DNA from: an uncultured Oscillospiraceae bacterium
GTDB lineage: Bacteria > Bacillota > Clostridia > Oscillospirales > Oscillospiraceae
DNA: 64,000 nt
Direction: 5' to 3'
NCBI GenBank assembly: GCA_934573855.1
Contig: CAKTMF010000004.1
Coordinates: 1 to 64,000, forward strand
The notes below the pieces were generated by a model. The model worked only from the letters and a program-made list of their open reading frames with translations. It ran no database searches and was not told the DNA's origin. This document shows positions 7,561-16,090 of this stretch, one piece after another. The position numbers were made by a program, and so were the translations under genes. The first letter of the stretch is position 1. Every line of letters starts with the position of its first letter.

Positions 7561-8595
7561 TTATTTTTTCAGCTGCATTTTCCGCCGCAGCTGTCCGCAC
7601 GAGGCGTCCACGTCTCCGCCGAGCTTTCGTCTTACTGTGACGTTCACGCCGTTATCCTCAAGTATTTTTATGAACGCCTTCATGTGACCGGCGGTCGACG
7701 GCTTGAACTCGCGCTCTTCTACATGGTTGAGCGGGATCAGGTTCACATGGGCGCATACGCTCCGCGCGTGCTTCGCAAGAAGTCTCGCATGATATTCCGT
7801 GTCGTTTACGCCGTCGATCATCGCGTACTCGAACGAGATACGGCGGCCGGTCTTTTCATAATATCTCCTGCAGCATTTCATCAGTTCGTCCACGCCTCTG
7901 CCGCGATTGGCGGGCATAAGGCGCGAGCGCGTCTCGTCATCGGGCGCGTGGAGCGAGACCGAAAGAGTTATCTGGAGATCCCTTTCGGCAAGCTCGTCAA
8001 ACTTCTCGGTAATGCCGCAGGTAGAAAGAGATATGTGCCGCATGCCGATGTTCATTCCCTGCGGGTGGTTGACAAGCTCAAGGAATCTCATAACGTTGTC
8101 AAAATTGTCGAGCGGCTCACCGATGCCCATCAGGACGATGTTTGAAATGGGCTTGCCGGAATCGATCTGCGAGAACATGACCTCGTCAAGTATCTCCGAG
8201 GGCCTGAGGCTTCGCACAAGTCCGCCGATGGTGGACGCGCAGAAGGCGCAGCCCTGACGGCAGCCGACCTGAGAGGAAACGCAGACCGTATTGCCGTGCT
8301 TATAGCTCATAACGACGGTCTCGACGGCATTGCCGTCGTACAGCTCCCAGAGGTACTTTATCGTCCCGTCGAGCTTGGAGAGCTGCTTGCTCAGGACCTT
8401 CGGCCGGTAAAGGTCGAACTCCGCACCGAGCTTATCGCGCAGCGGCTTCGGGAGATCTGACATGGCGTCAAAATCCCTTACGCCGCGGCCGAGCCACGAG
8501 AATATCTGCTTTGCCCTGTATTTAGGTTCCCCCAGCTGCTGAAGCTCCTGCTCGATCTCCTCCGGCAGCATGGACAGTATGTCTTTTCCCATCAT
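7561..8595 (-). CDS. rlmN: 23S rRNA (A2503-C2) / tRNA (A37-C2) methyltransferase RlmN
   Basis: A 344-residue radical-SAM enzyme that methylates C2 of A2503 in 23S rRNA and A37 of some tRNAs. Seen: the CRQGCAFC cluster motif (CxxxCxxC) near residue 110, the GIGEPLDN motif, and a C-terminal cysteine in DASCGQLRRK that fits the methyl-carrying Cys. The start is ATG at 8595 or the next codon. ATGA overlaps the rsmB stop, so translation is probably coupled. Confidence 0.96.
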   Translation of the reverse strand: MMGKDILSMLPEEIEQELQQLGEPKYRAKQIFSWLGRGVRDFDAMSDLPKPLRDKLGAEFDLYRPKVLSKQLSKLDGTIKYLWELYDGNAVETVVMSYKHGNTVCVSSQVGCRQGCAFCASTIGGLVRSLRPSEILDEVMFSQIDSGKPISNIVLMGIGEPLDNFDNVMRFLELVNHPQGMNIGMRHISLSTCGITEKFDELAERDLQITLSVSLHAPDDETRSRLMPANRGRGVDELMKCCRRYYEKTGRRISFEYAMIDGVNDTEYHARLLAKHARSVCAHVNLIPLNHVEEREFKPSTAGHMKAFIKILEDNGVNVTVRRKLGGDVDASCGQLRRKMQLKK

Positions 8596-9893
8596 TTTTT
8601 CCTTCTGATCTTTGCGGCGAAAAAGCCGTCCGTACCGTCAACATTCGGCCAGAACGTATACATTCCGTCCGCGGACTTTATCCCTCCGGTCTCAAACGGT
8701 ACGAGTTCATAGTCTTCGTTCTCCGAAAGGAAGCCATGCACGACCGCCTCATTCTCTTCACGAAGGACGGTACAGGTGGAGTAGAGCAATGTCCCGCCCG
8801 GGCGGACATAACGCGAGAGATTGCGCAGTATATCCGCCTGGATAGCCGGCAGCGCGGCGATCTCTTCCTCGCTCTTGTCCCGTATCTCGGGTTTTTTGCG
8901 TATCACGCCAATACCCGAACATGGTACGTCGGCGATGACGACGTCAAACTTCTCCGCCAGGCTTTCATTGAAAGCCTTCGCGTCGGCCGCCTCCGTCTCA
9001 ATGATGTCTATTCCGAGGCGCTCAGCCCCGCTGCGGATGAGCGAGAGCTTTTTCTCGTGAATGTCGCAGGAGAGTATGCTCCCCTCATTTTTCATGGCTA
9101 TCGCCGCCGCGAAGGATTTTCCGCCCGGCGCGGCGCAGGCGTCAAGAACGCGCATGCCCGGCTCCGGAGACGCTATCTCCACCGCCGTTCTCGCCGCGCG
9201 GTCCTGAACGTAAAAAAGCCCCTCTTCAAAGCCCGGAAGCTCCGTCACATTCCCGCCGGGAAGCTCGATACAGCCGTGCGGCGTTTCGAGGCTCACATAC
9301 ACTGTCTCGTTCCTTGCAAGGGCGCGAGCATAATCCTGCACGCCGATCCTGAGGGTATTCACCTGAATGCAGAGCTTCGGCGGGGTGTTGTCCGCGGCAA
9401 GAAAGCTCTCGGCGAAATCATAGCCGTGGGAGGTGATAAGCCTTTTCGTCAGCCACAGCGGGTGGCTGTATTTTATGCTCAGGTATTCCGCGCCGCCCTT
9501 TCCGGGTATTTCGGGCAGGCCGCCGGAGGCCGCCCTGCGCAATACTGCGTTAACAAGTCCCGAGGCTCTCGCGAAGCCTGCTTTTTTGCAGAGCCTCACG
9601 CTCTCGTTCACGGCCGCGCTGGCCGGGATCCTGTCGAGGAACAGGAGCTGGTAAACCCCCATTCTGAGTATATCTCTGACCTTCGGCTCAAGCTTTGCGC
9701 CGCAGAGGCTGTCGATATAAAAGTCGCACAGCGTGCAGTTTTGAAGCACGCCGAGGCAGAGCCGGGACGCAAGCGCGGCGTCGCGCCTGTCCAGCTCGTA
9801 TTTTTTTATAACATTGTCGATGGAGGCGTTGGACCATGCTTTGTCCCTCCGGCAGCGCTCCAGCGCCGCCAGTGCCGCTTCTCTCGATGTCAT
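8592..9893 (-). CDS. rsmB: 16S rRNA m5C967 methyltransferase RsmB
   Basis: A 433-residue protein with an N-terminal NusB-like RNA-binding domain (about 1-130) and a C-terminal SAM-dependent Fmu/NSUN methyltransferase domain. The SAM loop DACAAPGGKS, the active-site ADVPCSGIGV and the catalytic Cys in YSTCTVLREENE are all visible. It lies 3 bases after fmt and overlaps rlmN. The ribosome binding site GGAG is inside the end of fmt. Confidence 0.95.
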   Translation of the reverse strand: MTSREAALAALERCRRDKAWSNASIDNVIKKYELDRRDAALASRLCLGVLQNCTLCDFYIDSLCGAKLEPKVRDILRMGVYQLLFLDRIPASAAVNESVRLCKKAGFARASGLVNAVLRRAASGGLPEIPGKGGAEYLSIKYSHPLWLTKRLITSHGYDFAESFLAADNTPPKLCIQVNTLRIGVQDYARALARNETVYVSLETPHGCIELPGGNVTELPGFEEGLFYVQDRAARTAVEIASPEPGMRVLDACAAPGGKSFAAAIAMKNEGSILSCDIHEKKLSLIRSGAERLGIDIIETEAADAKAFNESLAEKFDVVIADVPCSGIGVIRKKPEIRDKSEEEIAALPAIQADILRNLSRYVRPGGTLLYSTCTVLREENEAVVHGFLSENEDYELVPFETGGIKSADGMYTFWPNVDGTDGFFAAKIRRKK

Positions 9894-9896
9894 GGC

Positions 9897-10817
9897 TTAC
9901 TCCATTTTTATAGTATGGCCGCGCAGGAAATCTGCGGCCTTCATGCGCTTTTTGCCGGGGGCCTGAAGCTCCGTTATCATGAGCGTTTCACCGTCCGCAC
10001 AGGCGATTTCGATACCGTTTTTTCCGGTGGAGACTACCTGACCGGGCGCTTTATCGGTATGTGTGTCCGTATAGTCCGCGCCGAACACGCGGTAAACCGT
10101 GCCGTCAAGCTCGCACGTCGCGACCGGCCACGGCTGAAGCCCGTATATCCATTTGAGTACGGCACGCGGGCTTTTGTTCCAGTCGATGGGCGAATCCGAC
10201 TTGTCGAGCATGGAGACATAGCTCGCCCTCGCATGGTTCTGCGGGGTCCGCGGCGCGGTGCCGTTTTCAATGTCACGCAGAGTCCTGACAAGAAGCTCTG
10301 CACCCATGCCCTTCAGCCGGTCAAAAAGCTCACCGGAGGTTTCCTTTTCTCCGATGGGAGTCTCGGCGGTGTAGATGATGTCCCCGGTATCCATTTCGCT
10401 TGCAAGGTACATAGTGGTGACACCCGTGACCTCGTCGCCGTTCAGAACTGACCACTGTATGGGGGCGGCTCCCCTGTATTTCGGCAGGAGCGAGCCGTGT
10501 ACATTGATTGCTCCGTATTCCGGCAGCGCCAGGATATCGTCCGGCAGGATACGCCCGTAGGCAACGACGACGAGAATGTCGGGCGCAAGGCTTTTCAGCA
10601 TTTCGAGCGCCGTGCCGTCGCGCATTTTTGCCGGCTGAAACACCGGAAGTCCGTGCCTTTCTGCAAGCTGCTTTACCGGTGAGGCCGAAAGCTCCATTCC
10701 CCTGCCCTTGGGCTTGTCAGGCTGAGTGAACACGCCGACCACGTCGAAGTGTTCGTCGAGGAGCTTTTCAAGCGACGCCTCGGCAAAATCCGGCGTCCCC
10801 ATAAAAACTATACGCAT
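9897..10817 (-). CDS. fmt: Methionyl-tRNA formyltransferase
   Basis: A 306-residue enzyme that formylates initiator Met-tRNA using 10-formyl-THF. It begins MRIVFMGTPDFAE, has the formyl-donor loop NVHGSLLPKYRGAAPIQW (family SLLPxxRG with the catalytic Asn/His/Asp set), and a C-terminal OB-like tRNA-binding part. The start at 10817 is one base after the def stop. The longer in-frame N-terminus would cover def and is not used. def-fmt pairing is general in bacteria. Confidence 0.96.
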   Translation of the reverse strand: MRIVFMGTPDFAEASLEKLLDEHFDVVGVFTQPDKPKGRGMELSASPVKQLAERHGLPVFQPAKMRDGTALEMLKSLAPDILVVVAYGRILPDDILALPEYGAINVHGSLLPKYRGAAPIQWSVLNGDEVTGVTTMYLASEMDTGDIIYTAETPIGEKETSGELFDRLKGMGAELLVRTLRDIENGTAPRTPQNHARASYVSMLDKSDSPIDWNKSPRAVLKWIYGLQPWPVATCELDGTVYRVFGADYTDTHTDKAPGQVVSTGKNGIEIACADGETLMITELQAPGKKRMKAADFLRGHTIKME

Positions 10818-10818
10818 T

Positions 10819-11319
10819 TTACTCCTCACCACCGCGTTCAATTTCCTCCTTTGAGAGCATTCTGCTCGCCTTGGATGTAAAAACGATACCGTCAAGATGG
10901 TCGATCTCATGGCAGAAGCAGCGCGCGGTAAGGCCGGTACCCTCGACCTCGAACCATTCGCCGTATCTGTCCTGAGCGCGGACCTTGACGTTCATCGGGC
11001 GCTTTACCATCCCGTATTCCCCGGGAACGCTCAGGCAGCCCTCGGCCCCGTCCTGCTCGCCGGAGGTCTCGACGATCTCCGGGTTTATAAGCTCGATGAT
11101 ATATTCGTCCTCTTCATTCTCGACATTGGTCTCGATGACCAGCACGGCGCGGCGAAGCACGCCCACCTGTGGTGCAGCAAGACCGACGCCGCCGGCCTCC
11201 TCGAGCGTATCCGCCATATCGTCAAGGAGCTGATGGAGGCGCGAATTGAATGCGGTCACGGGGCGGCTCTTTTTATAAAGCCCCGGCTGTTCCTTGGTAA
11301 GGATGTTGCGTAAAGCCAT
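10819..11319 (-). CDS. def: Peptide deformylase
   Basis: A 166-residue metal enzyme that removes the N-formyl group from nascent peptides. All three signature motifs are present: GVGLAAPQVG, EGCLSVPG (metal Cys) and HEIDHLDG (HExxH). GGAGAG precedes the ATG. It acts right after Fmt in the initiation cycle, and the two genes are one base apart. Confidence 0.96.
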   Translation of the reverse strand: MALRNILTKEQPGLYKKSRPVTAFNSRLHQLLDDMADTLEEAGGVGLAAPQVGVLRRAVLVIETNVENEEDEYIIELINPEIVETSGEQDGAEGCLSVPGEYGMVKRPMNVKVRAQDRYGEWFEVEGTGLTARCFCHEIDHLDGIVFTSKASRMLSKEEIERGGEE

Positions 11320-11356
11320 ATCTCTCTCCGTTCTGCCGCAGCGCGGCTTTATAAAA

Positions 11357-13606
11357 CTAATCGTTAGGGTCGTTGTCGGCGTACACTGATATGCCCTTGA
11401 AGCTCTTATCCGTGCTGCATTCTATGACCGTATTGGCGATGATCGCGCGGATCTGGGCGTCCGCCGTGCAGCAGATGTTTACCCTGTATCTATAGCGGTT
11501 ATTAACTCTCACCACCGGTAGAGGGGCCGGGCCGAGAATGACCGTATCCGCCCTGCCGGCGGCGGCTCTCTCGAGCCTCGCCCTGATAAAGCGGCAGGCG
11601 GCGATGACCCTGCTCTCGTCCGTGCCTGAGGCGGTAACGGCAAGAAGGTCACAGAACGGAGGTATGTTCTGCAAGCGCCTCAGTTCTATCTCCGAATAGT
11701 AAAAATCCTCGTAATCCTGTCTGGCCGCCTGCTGTATGGTCTCGTTATTGGGCGTAAAGGTCTGGATTATCGCGCGGCCGGTCTTCTGGCCCCTGCCGCT
11801 TCGTCCGACGACTTGGGTTATGAGTGAGAACGTCCTCTCGCTCGCGCGAAAATCGCCCGAGTAGAGGCTCTGGTCAGCAGAGATCACGCCGACGAGCGTG
11901 ACGTTTTCAAAGTTAAGTCCCTTCGTCACCATCTGCGTGCCAACCATGATTGGGATGTTCTCGCTGCGAAAGCGCTCAAAAAGCCGCTCGTGCGAGCCTG
12001 CCGGCGTGACCGTATCCGTGTCCATCCTGATGACGGCTGTGCCGGGAAAAAGCTCATGAAGCTCGTCCTCGATGAGCTGGGTGCCCGCGCCGATAAAGCT
12101 GAGCTTTCCTCCGCAGTCGGGGCAGGCGTCGTCAATGCGTCTTGAATAGCCGCAGTAGTGACACATGAGCCTTTTGTTCGCGCTGTGGTAGGTCAGTGAA
12201 ACGCTGCAGCGCGGGCATTTATAAGTGTAACCGCACTCACCGCAGGTTATAAGCTTATTTGCGCCCCGGCGATTGATGAACAGTATGCTCTGCTCGCCGC
12301 GTTCAATATTCTCCTCAAGCTCACGGCGTAGGACAGAGCTGATGTCGCTGCCGTTTCCGCGGCGAAGCTCATCCTTCATATCGACGATCTTCACCTCGGG
12401 GAGGGCGCGGTCGTTGTAGCGCGTACTGAGCGAAAAGTATGAATAGCGCCCTATAGCCGCGCTGTATCTGCTCGAAATATCCGGCGTGGCGGAGCCGAGG
12501 AGCAGCAAACACCCGGCCTTGGCACAGCAGTATTTCGCAACGTCGCGGGCGTTATAGCGCGGTGAGTTTTCGGACTTATAGGTCTCCTCCTGCTCCTCGT
12601 CGATAATGATGATACCGAGGTTTTCAACAGGAGCGAATACCGCGCTTCGCGTACCGATGACAAGATGGGCTTCGCCCTTTTTGATACGCTTCCACTCGTC
12701 ATAGCGCTCCCCGGCCGATAGGCTGCTGTGGAGAACAGCAATATCGTTTCCGAAATACGACGAAAAGGTCCGGAGCATCTGCGGCGTGAGCGCTATCTCC
12801 GGGACAAGGAGAATTGCGGACTTGCCGCGGCGGAGCTGCTCGCTGATAAGGTGGATGTAGACGCTGGTCTTTCCGCTGCCGGTAACACCGAACAGGAGCG
12901 CGGCGCAGGCTCTTCCCGCGCGTGCAAGCTCAGAAAGGCTGTCAAAGGCGATCTGCTGCTCGGCATTGAGCGTCGGGAGCGGCTCGGTCTCCCCACCAAA
13001 AAGCTCCGGACGGCGATATACCTCGCGGTAAAAATACTCGACCAGTCCGGCGTTTACCAGCGCCTTGAGCGACTGACGGGACGCCCCGGTGAAGCGGAGG
13101 AGTTCAATGCTCGGCAGAGCGCCGAAGCTGCACAGGAGGTCAAGCAGATTCGACTGCTGCGGAGACTTGCGCCGCCTGTTTTCGGCGATCATCGCCGCGT
13201 CCTCGGGCGCGACGGCAAGCCTCGCGACCTCGACATACTTGTCCTTCGTGCGCCGCTCGCCCTGCTCGTTGAACCACATCCCGACCGGGAGCATGGCCTT
13301 GATCGCGTCATAGACCGTGCAGAAAAAGCGCCGCTGCATAAAAAGCGCGAGCTGTATCTGCGCCGGAGTGAGTACGGGTGCGTCGTCAAGAACGGCGCAT
13401 ACGGATTTGAGCCTATCGCGGTCGCTGTGTGCGGTGAGCGAAAGCACAATGCCCTCGCGCATCCTGTTCCCGTTCCCGAAAGGGACGTGAACACGCACAC
13501 CCGGCTGCACCCTGCCCGCAAGCGTATCGGGGATGAGGTAGTCGTACGGCCTGTCCATTGAAAAAACGGCGTCTGAAACGGCTATTCTTGCGACCGGCTG
13601 CGGCAC
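11357..13606 (-). CDS. priA: Primosomal replication-restart helicase PriA
   Basis: A 749-residue superfamily-2 helicase that reloads the replisome at stalled forks. Order: 3'-DNA-binding domain, Walker A GVTGSGKTSVY, Walker B IIIDEEQEETYK, an eight-cysteine zinc module (CGECG...CPRC...CHYCG...CPDCGG), then helicase motifs V/VI (VVGRSGRG). The Walker B tetrad reads DEEQ where most PriA proteins have DEEH. GTG start with AGGGGGTGGG upstream. Confidence 0.95.
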   Translation of the reverse strand: MPQPVARIAVSDAVFSMDRPYDYLIPDTLAGRVQPGVRVHVPFGNGNRMREGIVLSLTAHSDRDRLKSVCAVLDDAPVLTPAQIQLALFMQRRFFCTVYDAIKAMLPVGMWFNEQGERRTKDKYVEVARLAVAPEDAAMIAENRRRKSPQQSNLLDLLCSFGALPSIELLRFTGASRQSLKALVNAGLVEYFYREVYRRPELFGGETEPLPTLNAEQQIAFDSLSELARAGRACAALLFGVTGSGKTSVYIHLISEQLRRGKSAILLVPEIALTPQMLRTFSSYFGNDIAVLHSSLSAGERYDEWKRIKKGEAHLVIGTRSAVFAPVENLGIIIIDEEQEETYKSENSPRYNARDVAKYCCAKAGCLLLLGSATPDISSRYSAAIGRYSYFSLSTRYNDRALPEVKIVDMKDELRRGNGSDISSVLRRELEENIERGEQSILFINRRGANKLITCGECGYTYKCPRCSVSLTYHSANKRLMCHYCGYSRRIDDACPDCGGKLSFIGAGTQLIEDELHELFPGTAVIRMDTDTVTPAGSHERLFERFRSENIPIMVGTQMVTKGLNFENVTLVGVISADQSLYSGDFRASERTFSLITQVVGRSGRGQKTGRAIIQTFTPNNETIQQAARQDYEDFYYSEIELRRLQNIPPFCDLLAVTASGTDESRVIAACRFIRARLERAAAGRADTVILGPAPLPVVRVNNRYRYRVNICCTADAQIRAIIANTVIECSTDKSFKGISVYADNDPND

Positions 13607-13643
13607 GGACCCACCCCCTTCATGTCAAAGCCTCTCCAGCCAA

Positions 13644-13670
13644 AGACAGCGGGGACTCTGCCCCGCTGAG
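13644..13670 (-). terminator. Hairpin between rpoZ and priA
   Basis: CAGCGGGG and CCCCGCTG pair over a six-base loop, starting 5 bases past the rpoZ stop. The T-run in the minus direction is weak (TCTTTGG), so it probably attenuates rather than blocks reading into priA. Confidence 0.5.
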
Positions 13671-13672
13671 CA

Positions 13673-13861
13673 TTATTTAATGGTGAGCTTGCCGGTGTAT
13701 ACTTCGTCTATCGCGGAGGACACGGGCTTTCTTTCCAGAGGTATCTGTTTTTCCTCCGCCTCGGCGGAGATAATGCGCGCTCTTCTTGCGACAAGATTTA
13801 CAAGCTGGTAACGGCTTCCGATCTTTTCAACAAGGTCAGCCACAGGGGGATAAAGCATCAT
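13673..13861 (-). CDS. rpoZ: RNA polymerase omega subunit
   Basis: A 62-residue omega subunit, which helps fold and attach beta-prime. It starts MMLYPPVADLVEKIGSRYQL and contains the conserved VNLVARRAR stretch. The C-terminus is short but usual for Firmicutes. It lies between gmk and priA in the conserved gene order. Confidence 0.92.
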   Translation of the reverse strand: MMLYPPVADLVEKIGSRYQLVNLVARRARIISAEAEEKQIPLERKPVSSAIDEVYTGKLTIK

Positions 13862-13914
13862 AATAATTCTCCGTTCCGCCGCCCCGATGGGCGGCTGAAT
13901 ATAATAAAATTTTT

Positions 13915-14514
13915 TCAGACCATCTTCAGGACTTCGGCGCGGTCGCCGAATCTGCAGTGTTCCGCGGTGATTATTGAGGCGAGCTCTGTAGCCGCGGCGT
14001 CGGCGTCATCATTGACGATGATGTAGCTGTAGAAATCGGCCTCGGCATACTCCTGCCGCGCACGGGCCAGACGGCCCCTTATAGCCTCGGCAGTGTCGGT
14101 GCCGCGGTTGACAAGACGGCGCTCAAGCTCCTCAAGCGTGGGCGGCGCAATGAATATCATGACCGCCTCGGGCATTTTCTCATGCACCTGACGCGCGCCC
14201 TGTATCTCGATGTCGAGAATGACATCAAAGCCCGCGTCGAGCTGCTCCTCAACATAGGCTCTCGGCGTCCCATAGGAGTTGGAAACATACTCGGCGTACT
14301 CGAGAAGCTCGTCCCGAAGCACCATTTCACTGAAGCGGTCACGGTCGATGAAGAAATACTCTCTTCCGTCGACCTCGCCGGGGCGGGGCTTGCGGGTGGT
14401 GACGGAGGTCGAAAAGCAGTAGTCCTCTCTGCCCTCCATCGCCTTGAATACAACGGTGCTTTTACCGGCTCCCGACGGGCCGGAGATGACGAAGAGCTTG
14501 CCTCTTTTATTCAT
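13915..14514 (-). CDS. gmk: Guanylate kinase
   Basis: A 199-residue P-loop kinase that phosphorylates GMP/dGMP to GDP/dGDP. Seen: ISGPSGAGKST near the N-terminus, the GMP-binding TRKPRPGEVDGREYFF region, and a lid region with RGTDTAEAIRGRLARA. The ATG at 14514 has AGGTGG five bases upstream; a GTG three codons earlier is possible. It overlaps remA by 8 bases, suggesting coupled translation. Confidence 0.96.
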   Translation of the reverse strand: MNKRGKLFVISGPSGAGKSTVVFKAMEGREDYCFSTSVTTRKPRPGEVDGREYFFIDRDRFSEMVLRDELLEYAEYVSNSYGTPRAYVEEQLDAGFDVILDIEIQGARQVHEKMPEAVMIFIAPPTLEELERRLVNRGTDTAEAIRGRLARARQEYAEADFYSYIIVNDDADAAATELASIITAEHCRFGDRAEVLKMV

Positions 14515-14773
14515 TTGCGCCACCTGCTTCCTGTGCGGAATTATCTGTAAGGCGGGAGGCTATCGTCTCCGGCGAGAGTGCCGAGAGGACGACGTTCCCG
14601 CTGTCCATGACTATGACAGCACGGGTGCTGCGGCCAAAGGACGCGTCGATGAGCAGGCCCTTTTCCCTCACGTCCTGTATCATGCGCTTTATCGGCGCGG
14701 AGTCGGGACTTACGATGGATATTATACGCTCGGCCGAGACCATATTTCCGAAGCCTATGCTGATAAGTTTCAT
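14507..14773 (-). CDS. remA: RemA/DUF370 extracellular-matrix regulator
   Basis: An 88-residue RemA-family DNA-binding protein. In Bacillus subtilis RemA activates biofilm-matrix and osmoprotection genes; here only the family assignment is firm. It begins MKLISIGFGNMVSAERI and has the conserved GRSTRAVIVMDSGN. It lies 10 bases after yicC and overlaps gmk. Confidence 0.92.
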   Translation of the reverse strand: MKLISIGFGNMVSAERIISIVSPDSAPIKRMIQDVREKGLLIDASFGRSTRAVIVMDSGNVVLSALSPETIASRLTDNSAQEAGGANE

Positions 14774-14783
14774 ACAGCGCTCC

Positions 14784-15662
14784 TTACTCTATGTTCTGGA
14801 TCTGCTCGCGAATCTTCTCTATCTCGGACTTGAGGTCCACGACCACATGGGCAATATCGGAATTCTGACACTTCGAGCCGATGGTGTTTGCCTCGCGGTT
14901 GAACTCCTGAATGAGAAAGTCGATCTTTCTGCCCGCCGGAGAGCTGCCGTTTATCATCGTCCTGAGCTGCGCCATGTGGCTGCGCAGACGCACGGTCTCC
15001 TCGTCGACCGCGATACGGTCGGCAAAGATAGCAGCCTCGGCAAGGATACGGCTCTCGTCTATCCCGGCGGAGCCAAGCACGTCGTTCATGTGCTGCGTGA
15101 GCCGCGCCCGGTAGTCGGCGACGGTTTTCGGAGACTCCGTCTCGACGGCGGTGACGAGCCTGTCTATCGTTTCGAGCCGTCCAAGCACATCGTCGCGGAG
15201 CTTCTCGCCCTCGCGCACGCGCATCGCGTCAAAGTCGCGCAGAGCAAGCTCAGCGACTTCTTTTATGCCGGCGGAAATGGCCTCCGCGTCGACGTCCTGC
15301 TTTTCGACCGTAAGCACGTCGGGAAAACGGCTCACGCTCAGCGTGGAGACGTCATTTGGCAGCGAATATTCCTCCGCGATATGAGCGAGGGCGGCGAGGT
15401 AGCCGCGCAGAAGCGGCTCGTTCACCTTGACGGTCATGTCATCAGCGGCGGAAGAGTCCACGCTGACGAACACGTCGACCTTGCCCCGGCTGATATGCGA
15501 CTGCACCGCCGCCTTAACCGTATCCTCGGCGAAAAGGAAGCTGCGCGGCATGCGCACCGACGTGTCAAGATAGCGGTTGTTTACGCTCTTTAGCTCAACG
15601 GAGATCTCAAGTCCTTCGACAGTACCCTTGGCGCTGCCGTAGCCGGTCATACTTTTAATCAT
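14784..15662 (-). CDS. yicC: YicC/YloC family endoribonuclease-like protein
   Basis: A 292-residue protein with the family start MIKSMTGYGSA and the C-terminal DUF1732-type region (FLIQEFNREANTIGSKC near 250-270). YicC/YloC proteins have been reported to act as endoribonucleases; the sequence itself shows only family membership. GGAGG is 6 bases before the ATG. It lies between the rseC-like gene and remA. Confidence 0.93.
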   Translation of the reverse strand: MIKSMTGYGSAKGTVEGLEISVELKSVNNRYLDTSVRMPRSFLFAEDTVKAAVQSHISRGKVDVFVSVDSSAADDMTVKVNEPLLRGYLAALAHIAEEYSLPNDVSTLSVSRFPDVLTVEKQDVDAEAISAGIKEVAELALRDFDAMRVREGEKLRDDVLGRLETIDRLVTAVETESPKTVADYRARLTQHMNDVLGSAGIDESRILAEAAIFADRIAVDEETVRLRSHMAQLRTMINGSSPAGRKIDFLIQEFNREANTIGSKCQNSDIAHVVVDLKSEIEKIREQIQNIE

Positions 15663-15679
15663 TATTTCCTCCGGATGTA

Positions 15680-16087
15680 TCAGATAAACTGGATTATATC
15701 AAAGGTTATCTTGTCCTTATCCTTCTTGTGCTTCTGTGATACGACGGTGATAGCCGCGCCGAGGGCAAGCCCTATGAAGCTTGAGACTATGCACAGCCCC
15801 TCGCCCGCTCCGGCCGCCGCGGCAATGAGATACCCGGCGACGACCAGCACTATGGGCAGGATATAGACGAGAAGAGTGGCCTTATATATCTTCGACGACT
15901 TGCTCTCGATAACGACGCGCTGCCCGGGCTTTGCGCCGATGAGGTTCTTTGCCCTCGTGCAAAGCTCGCTCTGGAAAATGCAGCTCTCGCAGTTGCCGCA
16001 GTTACTGCCGCAGGCCGTCGAGCGGGTGACGACCACCTCGGCCATCCCGTCGTCAAACACTTGTCTTACTATCGCGTCCTGAGTCAT
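15680..16087 (-). CDS. RseC/MucC family membrane protein
   Basis: A 135-residue protein with an N-terminal cysteine-rich part (CGSNCGNCESC, a likely Fe-S or redox site, with CTR soon after) and two transmembrane helices (about 72-92 and 96-116), ending in a lysine-rich tail. This matches the RseC/SoxR-reducing-system family, whose Gram-negative members act with sigma-E or Rnf-type complexes. In Clostridia the role is unclear. It lies 3 bases after cdaR. AGGGG precedes the ATG. Confidence 0.85.
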   Translation of the reverse strand: MTQDAIVRQVFDDGMAEVVVTRSTACGSNCGNCESCIFQSELCTRAKNLIGAKPGQRVVIESKSSKIYKATLLVYILPIVLVVAGYLIAAAAGAGEGLCIVSSFIGLALGAAITVVSQKHKKDKDKITFDIIQFI

Positions 16088-16090
16088 TTG

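Noticed and set aside
8736..10451. 571-codon plus-strand frame opposite rsmB and fmt
   Set aside because: Shadow of two well-known genes; the peptide is Arg/His-rich with no domain.
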